The notes under the pieces: model-generated
Database searches by the model: none
Told to the model about the DNA's origin: nothing
What the model saw: the letters and a program-made list of their open reading frames with translations, nothing else
Part shown: one piece after another, positions 1-10,200 of the stretch
How positions within the stretch are numbered: position 1 is the stretch's first letter
Layout: each line of letters begins with the position of its first letter
DNA from: Streptomyces sp. JJ38
GTDB taxonomy: Bacteria; Actinomycetota; Actinomycetes; Streptomycetales; Streptomycetaceae
Direction of reading: 5' to 3'
Assembly (NCBI RefSeq): GCF_019303475.1
Contig: NZ_JABLSI010000015.1
Coordinates: 62,641 to 126,640 of the forward strand
DNA: 64,000 bases
Program-made: the position numbers and the translations under genes

Positions 1-245
1 CAGTGCCCTCCTCCCCCGTGCCCCTGGCCCGTTCCCCGGCCGGGGGCGTCGGGGCTGTGCAGACCGGGCGCGACGGGCCCGGCGGCGGCGCCGGCCGCGT
101 AGGACCCGGCGAACACGGCGGCGAGCAGCAGGAGGAACCCGGCAGCGGCGTGCCAGGCGGGGCGGGCGACCGCGGAGACGGTCCCCGTGCGCTCCCGGAG
201 GCGGCCGGGCGCGGGGCCGGGCGCGGGGCCGGGCGGTGCGGGCAT
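1..245 (-). CDS. Partial membrane protein with His-rich segment
   Basis: This is the 5' part of a leftward gene whose remainder lies outside the window. The ATG at 245 has an AGGGAG ribosome site eight bases upstream. The 81 visible residues are a Pro/Ala/Gly-rich leader (1-31), one hydrophobic segment (about 33-56) and then a Gly/His-rich extracytoplasmic stretch. I recognise no domain. The layout reminds me of small His-rich membrane proteins that accompany copper genes in Streptomyces; that is a memory-based guess, supported only by the metallophore genes next door. It diverges from the MFS gene across a 551-base spacer, so shared control is possible. Confidence 0.6.
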   Translation of the reverse strand, partial: MPAPPGPAPGPAPGRLRERTGTVSAVARPAWHAAAGFLLLLAAVFAGSYAAGAAAGPVAPGLHSPDAPGRGTGQGHGGGGH

Positions 246-796
246 GACGACGGCTCCCTTGCTTGCGGGCCCGGACCCGGTACGGCTCCCTCGATGCGAA
301 GCCGAGACGGGCCGGTGGACGGCTCTGACGGCGGTTCAGGGGCCGCGCCAGGCTAATACGCGCCCGGCACCGAACACACACAGAACCGCCGGGCCGAATG
401 CCGGATGGTCGCGGATATCCCGCCGTTCGGCTAAAATCCACCAAGCCTTCGGGAACTTTCCCGACACGCCATCCGACTTCCTCTGAATGGCCTGCGGAGA
501 AGCCATCCGGGTTTCGGTCATTCCCCCCGACCGGACGGGGCTCCGTCCCAGTTCCCGGCGCTGGCTCATTCGTCTGGAAATCGCCGGACGCATACTCGCT
601 AATACCGTTGCTCCGCAGCAATCCACAAGACGGGTTCCAGCCTGGCCGAAATCGTGTGACCTGTTTGCCCTCGAACTGGCGTCGGGCGACAGTGGAACGG
701 CCGGAGCGGAAGCTTCGACAGTAATCCGGTGACGCTACCGACGTGATTCATGTCACCGAATTCTGCGGCACTTTTTGTGTTCAGGGGGAGAGCACG
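246..796. promoter_or_regulatory. Divergent control region with inverted repeats
   Basis: No gene is supported in these 551 bases, and the base composition is less G+C-rich than the flanking genes. It must hold the promoters of the leftward membrane-protein gene and the rightward MFS gene. Three symmetrical sites are visible: TTGCT-ccgc-AGCAA at 608-621; GTGATTCATGTCAC at 743-756; and CGGTGAC at 727-733 facing GTCACCG at 752-758. The last two overlap and end 38 bases before the MFS start, a good place for an operator. I cannot assign them to a known regulator; they do not look like the DmdR/DtxR iron box. Confidence 0.45.
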
Positions 797-2278
797 ATGG
801 ATGGAGCGGAAGGCACGCGACCCGTGCCGTCCGACGCGCACCGGACGGCCGACCGAACGGGCCGCGGACGCGGAGGCGCACGGGCGCAGCTGGCGGTGCT
901 CGCCGCAGCGCAGTTCGTCATCGCCGCCGACTACAACATCGTGCACGTCGCCCTGCCCAGCATCGGCACGGCAGCCGGCTTCTCCGAGCACGACCTCCAG
1001 TGGGTCGTCAGCGCCTACGTCGTCGTCACCGGCGGCTTCCTGCTGTTCGGCGGGCGCGCCGCCGATCTGCTGGGCAGGCGCCGGATGTTCGTGACCGCGG
1101 CGGTGCTGTACGCGGTGGCCTCCCTGGCCGGCGGCGCCACGGCGGAGCCCGGGGTGATCGTCGCCGCCCGCGCGGCCCAGGGGCTGGGCGGCGCTCTCCT
1201 GTTCCCCGCCACGCTCTCCCTCATCAGCACGCTGTTCGCCGAAGGCCCCGCCCGCAACCGGGCGCTCGCGGTGTGGGGTGCGATGGGTGCCTTCGGCCTG
1301 TGCGCCGGTTCGCTGGCCGGCGGGCTGCTCGTGGACGCCTTCGGCTGGGCGTCCGTCTTCTACGCCAACATCCCGCCCGCGCTGGCCATCGCGGCGGGAG
1401 CGCTGCTGCTCTTCCCGCCCGACGCCGCCCGGGAGCCCGGCCGCCGCTTCGACGCCCCCGGCGCCGTGGCGGTCACGGGCGGCGCGACGCTTCTCGTCTA
1501 CACCGTCGTACGCGGGCCCCAGTCCGGGTGGCTCAGCCCGGAGGTCCTCGGGTGCGGCGGGCTCGCCCTGCTGCTGCTCGCCGCCTACGCGCGGCGGGAG
1601 CGCCGCTTCGCGGACCCGCTCACGCCGCCGCGCCTGCTGCGGGCGGCGGGCGTGCGGACGGCCGTACCCACCGCGCTCGTCTTCGGCGCGACGTTCAGCG
1701 CGCTCCCCTACTTCCTCACCCTCTACCTCCAGCGCGTCGCCGGTCTGGAGCCGTTGGCCACCGGGGCCGCCTTCCTCTGGCCGGCCATCGTGGTGGCCGT
1801 CGGCGCCCGGGCCGGCGAGTGGGCGGTCGGCCGGTTCGACGCAGCGGCCCCGCTGCGCTACGGCCTGGCCTCGGGCGCGCTCGGCACCGCGCTGCTGGCC
1901 CTCGCCATGACCGAGGACGGCGGCTACCTCGCGTTGCTGCCCGGTCTCACCCTGCTCAGCCTGGCCCAGGGCGCGGTGTGGACGGCGCTGTGGATCGTCG
2001 CGGCCGACGGCATCGCGCCCGCCGACCAGGGCGTGGCCTCGGGCACCGCCTCCACCGCGCTCCAACTCGGCGGCGCGGTGGGCCTGGCCGTCCTGGTCGC
2101 CGTCGCCAACGCGGGAGTGTCCGGTGCGGCGGCCGAGGGTCCGGGCGCGGCGGGCGCGGACGGGCTGCGCACGACGGTGTTCGTCGTCGCCGGGACGCTG
2201 CTGGCCGCCGCCCTCGCCTACACCGCCCGTGCCCGCGCCGCCCGCCCGCGGAAGGCGGCTCCGGCCATGAGGCGCTGA
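797..2278 (+). CDS. MFS transporter, DHA2-like drug/metabolite exporter
   Basis: A 493-residue inner-membrane major facilitator of the drug:proton antiporter class. Family features seen are many hydrophobic segments from about residue 30 onward, the loop 2-3 motif GGRAADLLGRRRM and a motif-C-like Gly-rich helix. Length fits the 14-helix DHA2 group. I chose the ATG at 797 because GGGGGAG sits eight bases upstream; an in-frame upstream ATG at 743 lies inside an inverted repeat and has no ribosome site. The gene lies 124 bases before the biosynthetic run on the same strand, so the likely role is export of the isonitrile product. The substrate is inferred from context only. Confidence 0.85.
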   Translation: MDGAEGTRPVPSDAHRTADRTGRGRGGARAQLAVLAAAQFVIAADYNIVHVALPSIGTAAGFSEHDLQWVVSAYVVVTGGFLLFGGRAADLLGRRRMFVTAAVLYAVASLAGGATAEPGVIVAARAAQGLGGALLFPATLSLISTLFAEGPARNRALAVWGAMGAFGLCAGSLAGGLLVDAFGWASVFYANIPPALAIAAGALLLFPPDAAREPGRRFDAPGAVAVTGGATLLVYTVVRGPQSGWLSPEVLGCGGLALLLLAAYARRERRFADPLTPPRLLRAAGVRTAVPTALVFGATFSALPYFLTLYLQRVAGLEPLATGAAFLWPAIVVAVGARAGEWAVGRFDAAAPLRYGLASGALGTALLALAMTEDGGYLALLPGLTLLSLAQGAVWTALWIVAADGIAPADQGVASGTASTALQLGGAVGLAVLVAVANAGVSGAAAEGPGAAGADGLRTTVFVVAGTLLAAALAYTARARAARPRKAAPAMRR

Positions 2279-2402
2279 CCCGCGCGGACGGCGCTCCCCT
2301 CGCCCGCCGGCGAGGCGCTCCGCCACCACCACGATCCACGTCCACCGCCGCGGCCCTGACCCCGCCGCGCGGTTCCCCTCAGGCGAGAAGGAGTGACCCT
2401 CC

Positions 2403-3572
2403 ATGGCCCGACCGTCCCCGCCCGAACACGGCGCCGCGGTGCTCTGCGGCCTGGGTGGCTGGGTGCCGCCCAGAGTCGTCGACAACGCGGAGCTCTCCGC
2501 CCGGCTCGACACGACCGACGCATGGATCACCGAGCGCACGGGGATCCGCTACCGGCGGCACATCGAGCCCGGTCAGGCCACCTCCGACCTGGCCGTCGAG
2601 GCCGGACGGCGAGCCCTGAGCTCGGCCGGCGGCGAGCCCCCGGACGCCGTCCTGGTGGCGACGACGACACCGGACCGGCCCTGCCCGGCCACAGCACCGG
2701 CGGTGGCGGCGCGGCTGGGCCTGGGCGGCGTCCCCGCGTTCGACGTCGCCGCCGTGTGCACCGGCTTCCTCTACGGGCTGGCCACGGCCTCCGGGCTCCT
2801 CGCGACCGGCGCCGCCCGCCGCGTCCTGCTGATCGGCGCCGACGCCTACTCGACCATCGTGGACCCCGACGACCGCACGAACGCGGTCATCTTCGGCGAC
2901 GGAGCCGGGGCCGTCGTCCTGCGCCCGGGAACGCCCGACGAACTCGGCGCCCTCGGGCCGTTCGACCTGGGCAGCGACGGCACCGGCGAGGACCTGATCA
3001 CCGTCCGGGCGGGCGGCTCCCGACAGCGCTCGGACCGGGGCGGCGACGAACCGGCCCGCGGGGACCGCTTCTTCGCGATGCACGGCCGCGCCGTCTACCG
3101 CCAGGCCGTCACCCGCATGACCGACTCGGCCAGGGCCGTGCTGGACGCGGCCGACTGGAAGCCCGACGCCGTCGGCCACATCGTCCCCCACCAGGCCAAC
3201 CTGCGCATTCTGCGGTCCGTCGCCGAGCACCTCGGCCTGCCGGCGGAACGCCTCGTGACCAACATCCGCCACATCGGCAACACCGGCGCCGCCTCTGTCC
3301 CGCTCGCCCTGTGCGACGCGGCGGCCGAGGGCCGGCTCGCCTCCGGCGACGGCGTCCTGCTCACCGCCTTCGGCGGCGGGCTGACCTGGGGCTCCACCCT
3401 CCTGCGCTGGCCCGCCCTCGCCCCGCCGACCCGCCCGACCGACCCCACCGACCCGGCCGAGGCAGCCCACACGGCTGATCAGGCCGGGGCTCACGGAACC
3501 ACCGACACCGCCGACCCCACGGACCCACGTCCCGGCACACCGCGGACCCCCGCACCGAAGGAGCACGCGTGA
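2403..3572 (+). CDS. Beta-ketoacyl-ACP synthase III-like enzyme (KASIII)
   Basis: A 389-residue thiolase-fold condensing enzyme of the FabH family. The full catalytic triad is present: Cys119 in VCTGF, His263 in VPHQAN and Asn293 in HIGNTGA. FabH starts a fatty acyl chain by condensing an acyl-CoA with malonyl-ACP. The start ATG has AAGGAG nine bases upstream. The last ~45 residues, after about 345, are a Pro/Thr/Asp/Ala-rich tail not expected in FabH. Its stop overlaps the GTG of the next gene, an ACP, by four bases. KASIII is not part of the five-gene isonitrile lipopeptide core, so it may make or tailor the short acyl chain on the dedicated ACP; that is inference. Confidence 0.88.
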   Translation: MARPSPPEHGAAVLCGLGGWVPPRVVDNAELSARLDTTDAWITERTGIRYRRHIEPGQATSDLAVEAGRRALSSAGGEPPDAVLVATTTPDRPCPATAPAVAARLGLGGVPAFDVAAVCTGFLYGLATASGLLATGAARRVLLIGADAYSTIVDPDDRTNAVIFGDGAGAVVLRPGTPDELGALGPFDLGSDGTGEDLITVRAGGSRQRSDRGGDEPARGDRFFAMHGRAVYRQAVTRMTDSARAVLDAADWKPDAVGHIVPHQANLRILRSVAEHLGLPAERLVTNIRHIGNTGAASVPLALCDAAAEGRLASGDGVLLTAFGGGLTWGSTLLRWPALAPPTRPTDPTDPAEAAHTADQAGAHGTTDTADPTDPRPGTPRTPAPKEHA

Positions 3573-3826
3573 ACGACACGACGACCACACTCGAACGGCT
3601 GGTCTCCGCCGTCGAGGCCCTGGACCCGGGGCTGGCCGACGCCGACCCCGACGCCACCTACCACGCGCTCGGACTCGACTCGCTGACGCTGGCCGAGATC
3701 AGCCTGCGCATCGAGCGCGACTTCGAGGTCCCGGTGGACGACACCGAGATCACCGAGGAGTTCAGCCTCCGCAGCACCGCCCAGCTCGTCGACGAGAAGC
3801 TCGCCCACCGCGCGAAGGAACAGTGA
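3569..3826 (+). CDS. Acyl carrier protein (first of two)
   Basis: An 85-residue carrier protein with the phosphopantetheine serine in [10 protein letters not shown] (Ser38). It looks like a fatty-acid/polyketide ACP, acidic and with the usual four-helix length, rather than the NRPS aryl-carrier type found further down. The GTG start overlaps the KASIII stop (GTGA) and has GAAGGAG just upstream, so KASIII and this ACP are translationally coupled and probably partners. It may hold the acyl group made by KASIII before transfer or activation; that step is inferred. Confidence 0.88.
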   Translation: MNDTTTTLERLVSAVEALDPGLADADPDATYHALGLDSLTLAEISLRIERDFEVPVDDTEITEEFSLRSTAQLVDEKLAHRAKEQ

Positions 3827-3834
3827 GAGCAGCC

Positions 3835-4773
3835 ATGGAGATCACCGTCCGCACCGACGCCCAGCTCGGCGCCGAGGCCAACGACTTCGACCACCGCACC
3901 GCGAGCGAGGACGACATCGTCCGGCTCAAGGAGGCCGTGTACCGCCACAAGATCGTGGTGCTCAAGCAGCAGGACCTCTCCCCGCGCGCGTTCCTGGAGC
4001 TCGGCCGCCGTCTGGGCCGCCCGGAGACGTACTACGAGGAGATGTACCACCACCCCGAGGTGCCGGAGGTCTTCGTCTCCTCCAACGTTCCGGAGGACGG
4101 CAAGCAGGTCGGCGTTCCCAAGACGGGCAAGTTCTGGCACGCCGACTACATGTTCATGCCCGACCCCTTCGGGCTGACCCTCATCTATCCGCAGGTCATA
4201 CCTGAGCGCAACCGGGGCACGTACTTCATCGACATGGGCCGCGCCTACGAACGGCTGCCCGAGGACCTGCGCCGGGAGATCGCCGGGACCCGCTGCGTCC
4301 ACAGCGTGCGCAAGTACTTCAAGATCCGCCCGCACGACGTGTACCGGCCGCTGTCCGAGATCATCGACGAGGTCGAGCGCAAGTCGCCGCCCGTCACGCA
4401 CCCCACCACGTTCACCCACCCCATGACCGGCGAGACGGTGCTCTACCTCAGCGAGGGCTTCACCGTCGGCATCGAGGACGAGGACGGCAAGCCGCTCGAC
4501 GACCTGCTGCTGGACCGCCTCTACGAGGCCACCGGGCAGCGGGACGAAACGTACAGCCACGAGAACATCCACCTGCAGAGCTTCGAGAAGGGCGACCTGC
4601 TGGTCTGGGACAACCGCAGCCTCATCCACCGCGCCCTGCACACCAGCACCCCCGAGCCCACCGCCTCCTACCGCGTCACCGTGCACGACGAGAAGCCGCT
4701 CTACGAGGGGCTCGTCCACGAGGACGCCCGGCCCGAGGGCGCTCCGGGCGCGCCGGAGGTGGGCACACGATGA
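3835..4773 (+). CDS. scoE: Isonitrile-forming non-heme Fe(II)/2-oxoglutarate oxidase
   Basis: A 312-residue TauD-family dioxygenase closely resembling ScoE and mycobacterial Rv0097/MmaE, which convert an N-carboxymethyl beta-amino acid into an isonitrile by oxidative decarboxylation. The iron triad is intact: His102 and Asp104 (FWHADYMF) and His265 (LIHRAL). Arg280 sits where 2-oxoglutarate is bound. Lys163 and Arg280 match the ScoE residues I recall as Lys193 and Arg310 by one constant offset. The family signature MYHH-PE-FVSS is also present. I prefer the ATG at 3835; a GTG at 3823 overlapping the ACP stop would add four residues. The C-terminal ~30 residues are variable. Its stop overlaps the thioesterase start. 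Confidence 0.93.
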   Translation: MEITVRTDAQLGAEANDFDHRTASEDDIVRLKEAVYRHKIVVLKQQDLSPRAFLELGRRLGRPETYYEEMYHHPEVPEVFVSSNVPEDGKQVGVPKTGKFWHADYMFMPDPFGLTLIYPQVIPERNRGTYFIDMGRAYERLPEDLRREIAGTRCVHSVRKYFKIRPHDVYRPLSEIIDEVERKSPPVTHPTTFTHPMTGETVLYLSEGFTVGIEDEDGKPLDDLLLDRLYEATGQRDETYSHENIHLQSFEKGDLLVWDNRSLIHRALHTSTPEPTASYRVTVHDEKPLYEGLVHEDARPEGAPGAPEVGTR

Positions 4774-5363
4774 CCGCCACCCGCGTCCAGGACCCCGCCC
4801 CGAGCGCGGGCGCGGAAACCCGCCACCCGACCGACGGCCCGCTGCTCACCCGGGTGCTGCGGCCCTACAAGCCGGGCTGCGCCTACCTGAGATCGGCGGA
4901 GGTCACCGTCTCCGGGGACGGGCGGCTCGCCGTGCACGGCACCTTCTCCATCCCCGAGTCCTGCTACATCGACGACACCGGGCACCTCAACGCCGTCGAA
5001 GTCAACATCGCCTACAACCAGATGATGTACTACGCGGTCGCGAAGTCGGTGAAGGAGCGGCTGCTGCCCGAGTTCGGCGACTGGACGCTGGAGGACTACT
5101 GGCGCCACCAGCTCCCCGACATCCTCATCGTCCGCTTCCACAGCACCTTCCGGCGCCCCGTCAGCCCGCGCGACTTCACGGGCTCCATGGAGTTCACCGG
5201 GTTCAGCCGTCCGCGTCGCACCGCCGACGCCCGCCCCATGGTGCTGGCCGACACCGCGTTCCGGTACGCCGACGCCGCGGGCGGGCGCTGCGACGGCGAG
5301 GTGCGGCTCGCCCTCGTCGGCCTCGGCGGCGGAGCCCTCGGCAGCGCGGAGGAGGCCCCGTGA
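4770..5363 (+). CDS. scoD: FcoT-type thioesterase / glycine-adding enzyme
   Basis: A 197-residue hotdog-fold protein similar to ScoD and M. tuberculosis Rv0098 (FcoT). In the isonitrile lipopeptide pathway this enzyme adds glycine to an enoyl thioester on the carrier protein and hydrolyses the product, giving the N-carboxymethyl-3-amino acid for ScoE. The hallmark [14 protein letters not shown] (from about residue 71) matches the Rv0098 core, and LEDYWRHQL and the RFRxP-like segment are also shared. The ATG overlaps the preceding TGA (ATGA) and its stop overlaps the ligase GTG, so the genes are coupled. The N-terminal ~25 residues are not conserved with Rv0098. Confidence 0.92.
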   Translation: MTATRVQDPAPSAGAETRHPTDGPLLTRVLRPYKPGCAYLRSAEVTVSGDGRLAVHGTFSIPESCYIDDTGHLNAVEVNIAYNQMMYYAVAKSVKERLLPEFGDWTLEDYWRHQLPDILIVRFHSTFRRPVSPRDFTGSMEFTGFSRPRRTADARPMVLADTAFRYADAAGGRCDGEVRLALVGLGGGALGSAEEAP

Positions 5364-6937
5364 CGCTGCCCACTCTGGTGGACTCGCTGCGCGAGCAGGC
5401 CCGGCTGCGCCCCGACCACCCCGCCGTCCGCTGCGGCCCGCACGTCCTCACCTACGCCGAACTCCACGCGGCCGGTACGCGGGTGGCCCGGCGGCTGCGG
5501 CAGGCGGGGCTGCGCCCCGGGGACCGGGTGGTCTACCTGGGCAAGGAGTCCGAGCGCTACTACGAGATCCTCTACGGCTGCGCGCTCGCCGGCACCGTCC
5601 TCGTACCGCTCAACTGGCGGCTCACCGCCGTCGAGGTCAGCCACGTCCTCGCCGACTCGGGCGCGGAGCTGGTGTTCCTGGAGTCCGCCTTCGAGGAGCT
5701 GCTGCGGCAGGTGGACGACGCGGCCCGGCCCTCGCGGCACGTCCTGCTCGGGGACGACCGCCGGGACGCGTATGCCCGCTGGAAGGCGGACGCGGACGCC
5801 GACGACGCCCACGGCGGCGACGTGGCGGACGCGGGTGGCGCGCTCACGCCGGACACCCCCGTCGTCCAGCTCTACACGAGCGGAACCACCGGGCTGCCCA
5901 AGGGCGTCGTGCTCGCCCACCGCTCCTTCGCCGCCGTCCGCACCGCCATGGCGGAGGCGGGCGTCGACTGGATCGACTGGCGGCCCGAGGACGTGAGCCT
6001 CATCGGCATCCCCGGCTTCCACGTCGGCGGGCTGTGGTGGGCCACCCAGAACCTGGCCCGCGGCGCCACCGTCGTCGCCCTGCCCGCCTTCACGGCACGG
6101 GACGCCGTCCGCGCCGTCCGCGAGCACGGGGTGACGACCGCCTGCGTCGTGCCGTCCATGCTGCGGCTGCTGCTCGCCGAACCGGACGTCGGCCCCGCCG
6201 ACTTCGCCAGCCTGCGGAAGATCGTCTACGGGGGCTCCCCGATCACCGAGGACCTGCTCGAACGCAGCCTCCGCGTGTTCGGCGCCGAGTTCGCCCAGAT
6301 CTACGGCCTGACGGAGACGGGCAACACGGCCGTGTGCCTGCCGCCCGCCGACCACCGGCCCGGACAGCCCCGCATGCGCGCCGCGGGCCGCCCCTACCCC
6401 GGGGTGCGGGTCAAGGTCGTGGACGCGAAGGGCGCGGAGCTCCCGGCCGGACGGGTCGGCGAGGTATGCCTGGCCACCCCGGCCCGGATGGTCGAGTACT
6501 TCGGACTGCCCGAGCGCACGGCCGAGACGCTCGTCGACGGCTGGGTCCACACCGGCGACGCCGGCTACCTGGACGACGAGGGCTACGTCTTCATCCAGGA
6601 CCGCATCAAGGACGCGATCATCGTCGCCGGGGAGAACGTCTACCCGGCGGAGATCGAAGACGCCCTGGAGAAGCACCCGGGCGTGGCCGACGCCGTCGTC
6701 GTCGGCGCACCGGACGACAGCTGGGGCGAGCGCGTGCACGCCTTCTGGGTCCCGGCGCCCGGCACCCCGCCCACGCGCCGCGAGCTGCACCGCTTCCTGA
6801 CCGAGCGGCTGGCCGCCTTCAAACTGCCCGCCGCGTACGAGGAGATCGCGCACGTGCCGCGCAACCCCAGCGGGAAGATCCTCCGCCGCGAGCTGCGCGA
6901 CCGGCTGTGGGACGGGCGCGACCGCAAGGTCAACTAG
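5360..6937 (+). CDS. scoC: Fatty acyl-AMP/ACP ligase (ScoC/FadD10 type)
   Basis: A 525-residue ANL-superfamily adenylating enzyme. Motifs run in the normal order: LYTSGTTGLPKG (about 172-183), YGLTETG, HTGD, the hinge RIKDAIIVAGENVYP and NPSGKILRREL with catalytic Lys506. In the pathway this class activates the beta-isocyano fatty acid (and the starting enoyl acid) and loads it on the carrier protein. The sequence alone also fits an acyl-CoA synthetase; the role is fixed by its place between scoD and the carrier/NRPS pair. The GTG start overlaps the scoD stop. A 91-base gap follows before the next carrier protein. Confidence 0.88.
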   Translation: MTLPTLVDSLREQARLRPDHPAVRCGPHVLTYAELHAAGTRVARRLRQAGLRPGDRVVYLGKESERYYEILYGCALAGTVLVPLNWRLTAVEVSHVLADSGAELVFLESAFEELLRQVDDAARPSRHVLLGDDRRDAYARWKADADADDAHGGDVADAGGALTPDTPVVQLYTSGTTGLPKGVVLAHRSFAAVRTAMAEAGVDWIDWRPEDVSLIGIPGFHVGGLWWATQNLARGATVVALPAFTARDAVRAVREHGVTTACVVPSMLRLLLAEPDVGPADFASLRKIVYGGSPITEDLLERSLRVFGAEFAQIYGLTETGNTAVCLPPADHRPGQPRMRAAGRPYPGVRVKVVDAKGAELPAGRVGEVCLATPARMVEYFGLPERTAETLVDGWVHTGDAGYLDDEGYVFIQDRIKDAIIVAGENVYPAEIEDALEKHPGVADAVVVGAPDDSWGERVHAFWVPAPGTPPTRRELHRFLTERLAAFKLPAAYEEIAHVPRNPSGKILRRELRDRLWDGRDRKVN

Positions 6938-7028
6938 CCCGTCCCCCAACCGACCCGAGCGCCCCGCCCGCCCCCTTCCGGCGCGCGCCCTGGCCCGCCG
7001 CCCCGAACGCACCCCCCAGGAGAGGACG

Positions 7029-7295
7029 ATGAACGAACGAGTCGAGGCCGTCACCCCGGCCTCCTTCCGGGCCGATCTGGCGGAGCTCCTCCACCAGAGC
7101 CCCGACGAGGTGGACCTCAGCGAGGGCCCGGTCGACGCGGGGCTGGACTCGCTGCGCATCAGCACCCTCGCCGAGCGCTGGCGGGCCGCGGGCGTCGAGG
7201 TCGGCTACGTCGACCTCGCCGAGCGCGGCACGTTCCAGGAGTGGTGGGAACTGCTGGCCGCGCGCATGGGGCGGACGGTGCCCGATGGCCGCTGA
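7029..7295 (+). CDS. scoB: Carrier protein partner of the NRPS (ScoB type)
   Basis: An 88-residue carrier protein with the attachment site AGLDSLRI (Ser41). The helix after the serine (LAERWRAAG) and the ending GTFQEWWELL resemble the aryl-carrier domain of EntB-like proteins and mycobacterial Rv0100 more than a fatty-acid ACP. It should carry the acyl chain through glycine addition and deliver the isonitrile acyl group to the condensation domain. AGGAGAGG lies three bases before the ATG. The 3' end overlaps the NRPS start by 11 bases, giving tight coupling with the enzyme it feeds. Confidence 0.87.
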   Translation: MNERVEAVTPASFRADLAELLHQSPDEVDLSEGPVDAGLDSLRISTLAERWRAAGVEVGYVDLAERGTFQEWWELLAARMGRTVPDGR

Positions 7296-10200
7296 CGCCG
7301 CGACGGCACCCGGTCTGCCCCTGCTCGCCGCGCAGTGGGGCATCTGGGCCGCCCAGCAACTCGACCCGGACAGCGCCGCGTTCAACACCGCCGAGTACCT
7401 CGCCATCGACGGCCCCCTCGACCCGGCGCTGTTCGAGGCCGCGCTCCGCCGCACCGTCGCCGAGACCGACGCCCTGCGGGTGCGGTTCAGCGTCACGGAC
7501 GGCGTCCCGCGCCAGCACGTCCTGGAGACCGTGGAGGCGACACCGGAGTACGCGGACCTCAGCGGGGAACCCGACCCCCAGGCCGCCGCGCACGCCCGGA
7601 TGGCCGCCGACCTGGACCGCCCGGTCGACCTCACCTCCGAACCCGTCTTCGCCCACGCCCTGTTGCGCACCGGACCCGAACGGCACCTGTGGTACCACCG
7701 GGTGCACCACATCGCGCTGGACGGCTACGGGCTCTCGCTCGTCGCCCGCCGGGTCGCCGAGGTGTACACGGCACTGGCCCGCGGGGACGAGCCGGGCGAA
7801 CGTCCCTTCGGCACCCTGGAGTCCGTGCTCGCCGAGGAGCGCGCCTACCTCACCTCCGAGCGGCACGCCCGCGACCGGGGGCACTGGACCGAGCGGTTCG
7901 CCGACCGGCCGCACGTGCCCACCTTCGCCGCCGGCGGCCGGACCGCCCTGCCCGCCCGCGGCTTCCGGCGGCACGTCGCCGACCTCGGCCCCCGCGACTC
8001 CGCCCGGCTGCGCGAGCTCGCCGGCGAACTCGGCGTCACCTGGCCCGACGTCGTCCTGGCACTCACGGCCGCAGCGCTGCACCGGCACACCGGCGCGCCC
8101 GAGGTGGTGCTCAGCGTCCCGGCCACCGCCCGCCTGGGTTCCGTGAGCCTGCGGGTGCCCTGCATGGTCCGCAACATCCTCCCGCTGCGGCTGTCCGTCG
8201 GCCCCGGTGACACACTCCGCGAGCTCGCGGTGCGCACCTCGGCCGAACTGCGCGCCGCCACCCGGCACCAGCGCTACCGGTACGAGCAGCTCCGCCGGGA
8301 CACCCGGCTGATCGGCGGCGAGCGCCGCCTGTCCGGCCCCGGCGTCAACATCATGCCCTTCGCCTACGCGCTGGACTTCGGGACCGCGACCAGCACCGCG
8401 CACAACCTCACCGCCGGGCCCGTGGACGACTTCTCCGTCAACGTCTACGACCGCGGCGAGGGCGGCCTGCGCGTCGCGTTCGACGCCCATCCCGACCTCT
8501 ACACCGAGGACGAACTCGCCGACCGGGCCGGGGAGCTGCTCTCCCTGCTGCGCGACGCCACGCCCGTCGGCGTCCTCGGCCGCGCACCCGCCGCCGCGCG
8601 GACGCCGCGCCCCGCCCCCGGCCGCCCCGCCCCCGGCCGACGCGTCACCGTCCTCGACGGCGGCCCGCTGCCCGGCCCCGTGCGCTCCGTACCGGAGCTG
8701 ATCGCCGCCCGGGCCGCCGAGAACGGCGAGCGGACCGCGCTGGTGGCCGGGGACCACGCCCTCAGCTACGCCGAACTGCACCGGGACGCCGAGGCCCTGG
8801 CAGCGCGCATGGCCGAGCTGGGCGTCCGGCGCGGCGCCCTCGTGGCGGTGCTGCTGCCACGCGGGGCCGAGGCGATCACCGCCGTCCTGGCCGCGTTCGC
8901 CGCCGGTGCCGCCTACTGCCCGCTGGACGTCGCCGCCCCGGCCGCCCGCACCACGGCGCTGCTCGACGACGCGGCCCCGGCCCTCGTCGTCACCGTCCGC
9001 GCCCACGCCGACCGCGTACCGGCCGGCACCCCGGTCCTGCTGCTCGACGACGCCGAGGCGGCTCAGGCACCCCGGGAGCCGGGCCCCGCGGCGGAGGACG
9101 CGGAGGCAGGGGACGCGGAGGCGGCGGACGCCGCCTACGTCATCTTCACCTCCGGCTCCACCGGCACCCCGAAGGGCGTGCGCGTCGGGCAAACGGCGCT
9201 GGCCCGGTTCGTCGCCGCGGCGACGGAACGCTACGGGGTGACCGCCGAGGACCGGATACTCCAGTTCGCGCCGCTGCACTTCGACGCGAGTGTCGAGGAG
9301 ATCTTCGTGACCCTGTGCGCGGGGGCGACCCTCGTCCTGCGCACCCCGGAGATGACCGAGTCCGTCGACACCCTCCTGCGGGCCTGCGCCCACCACCGGG
9401 TGACCGTGCTCGACCTGCCCACCGCCTACTGGAACGAACTCGCCTACGCCGTCGCGGGCCGCGCCGTCACCCTGCCCGCGAGCCTGCGCGCCGTCGTCAT
9501 CGGCGGCGAGAGCGCCCACCCGGAGCGGGTGGACCGCTGGCGGGAGGCGGTCGGTGACGCCGTCCGGCTGTTCAACACCTACGGGCCCACCGAGGCCACG
9601 GTGGTCGCCACCGTGGCCGAGCTGAGCGATCCCGGTCTGCCGCGCGGCGAGGTGCCCATCGGGCTGCCGCTCCCGGGCACCACCGTCGCCGTCGTGTCGG
9701 ACGGCGGCGCCGGACCGAGCGAGGGCGGCGAGCTGTACCTCCTCGGCGACTCGCTCGCCCTCGGCTACCTCGGCCGCCCCGAGCAGGAGGCCGCCGCCTT
9801 CGCCCCGCTGACCGAACTGCCCGGCGGCCCCCGCGCCTACCGCACCGGAGACCTCGCGGAGTTCGGCGCGGACGGCCAGCTGCGCTTCCTGGGCCGCGCC
9901 GACGACGAGTTCAAGATCAGCGGCCATCGGGTCCAGCCCGCCGAGGTGGAGTCGGCGCTGCTGGGCCACCCCCGGGTTCGGGAGGCCGCCGTCGTGGGGC
10001 AGGAGCTGCCCGACGGCACCAAGCGGCTCGTGGCGCACGTCGTCACCGAGGCCCCGGCACCGGACGAGGCCGAGCTGCGCGCGCACGCCCGCGCGGCGCT
10101 CCCGGCCCCGCTGGTGCCCGCGCTCTTCGTCCCCGCCGCGCGGCTGCCCCGCACCGGCACCGGCAAGATCGACCGCCGGGCCCTCACCCCGCCCGACGCC

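Noticed and set aside
3..356. A plus-strand frame at the left edge
   Set aside because: It opposes the better supported minus-strand membrane protein, and its product is repetitive Gly/Arg.
336..626. A 96-codon minus-strand frame in the 246-796 spacer
   Set aside because: No ribosome site, no family resemblance, and the base composition looks non-coding.
743..756. GTGATTCATGTCAC as a possible Rex site
   Set aside because: It lacks the TTGTGA/TCACAA spacing of the Rex operator found at 55739.
599..2539. A 646-codon minus-strand frame opposite the MFS gene
   Set aside because: Composition-driven shadow with no ribosome site or recognisable domain.
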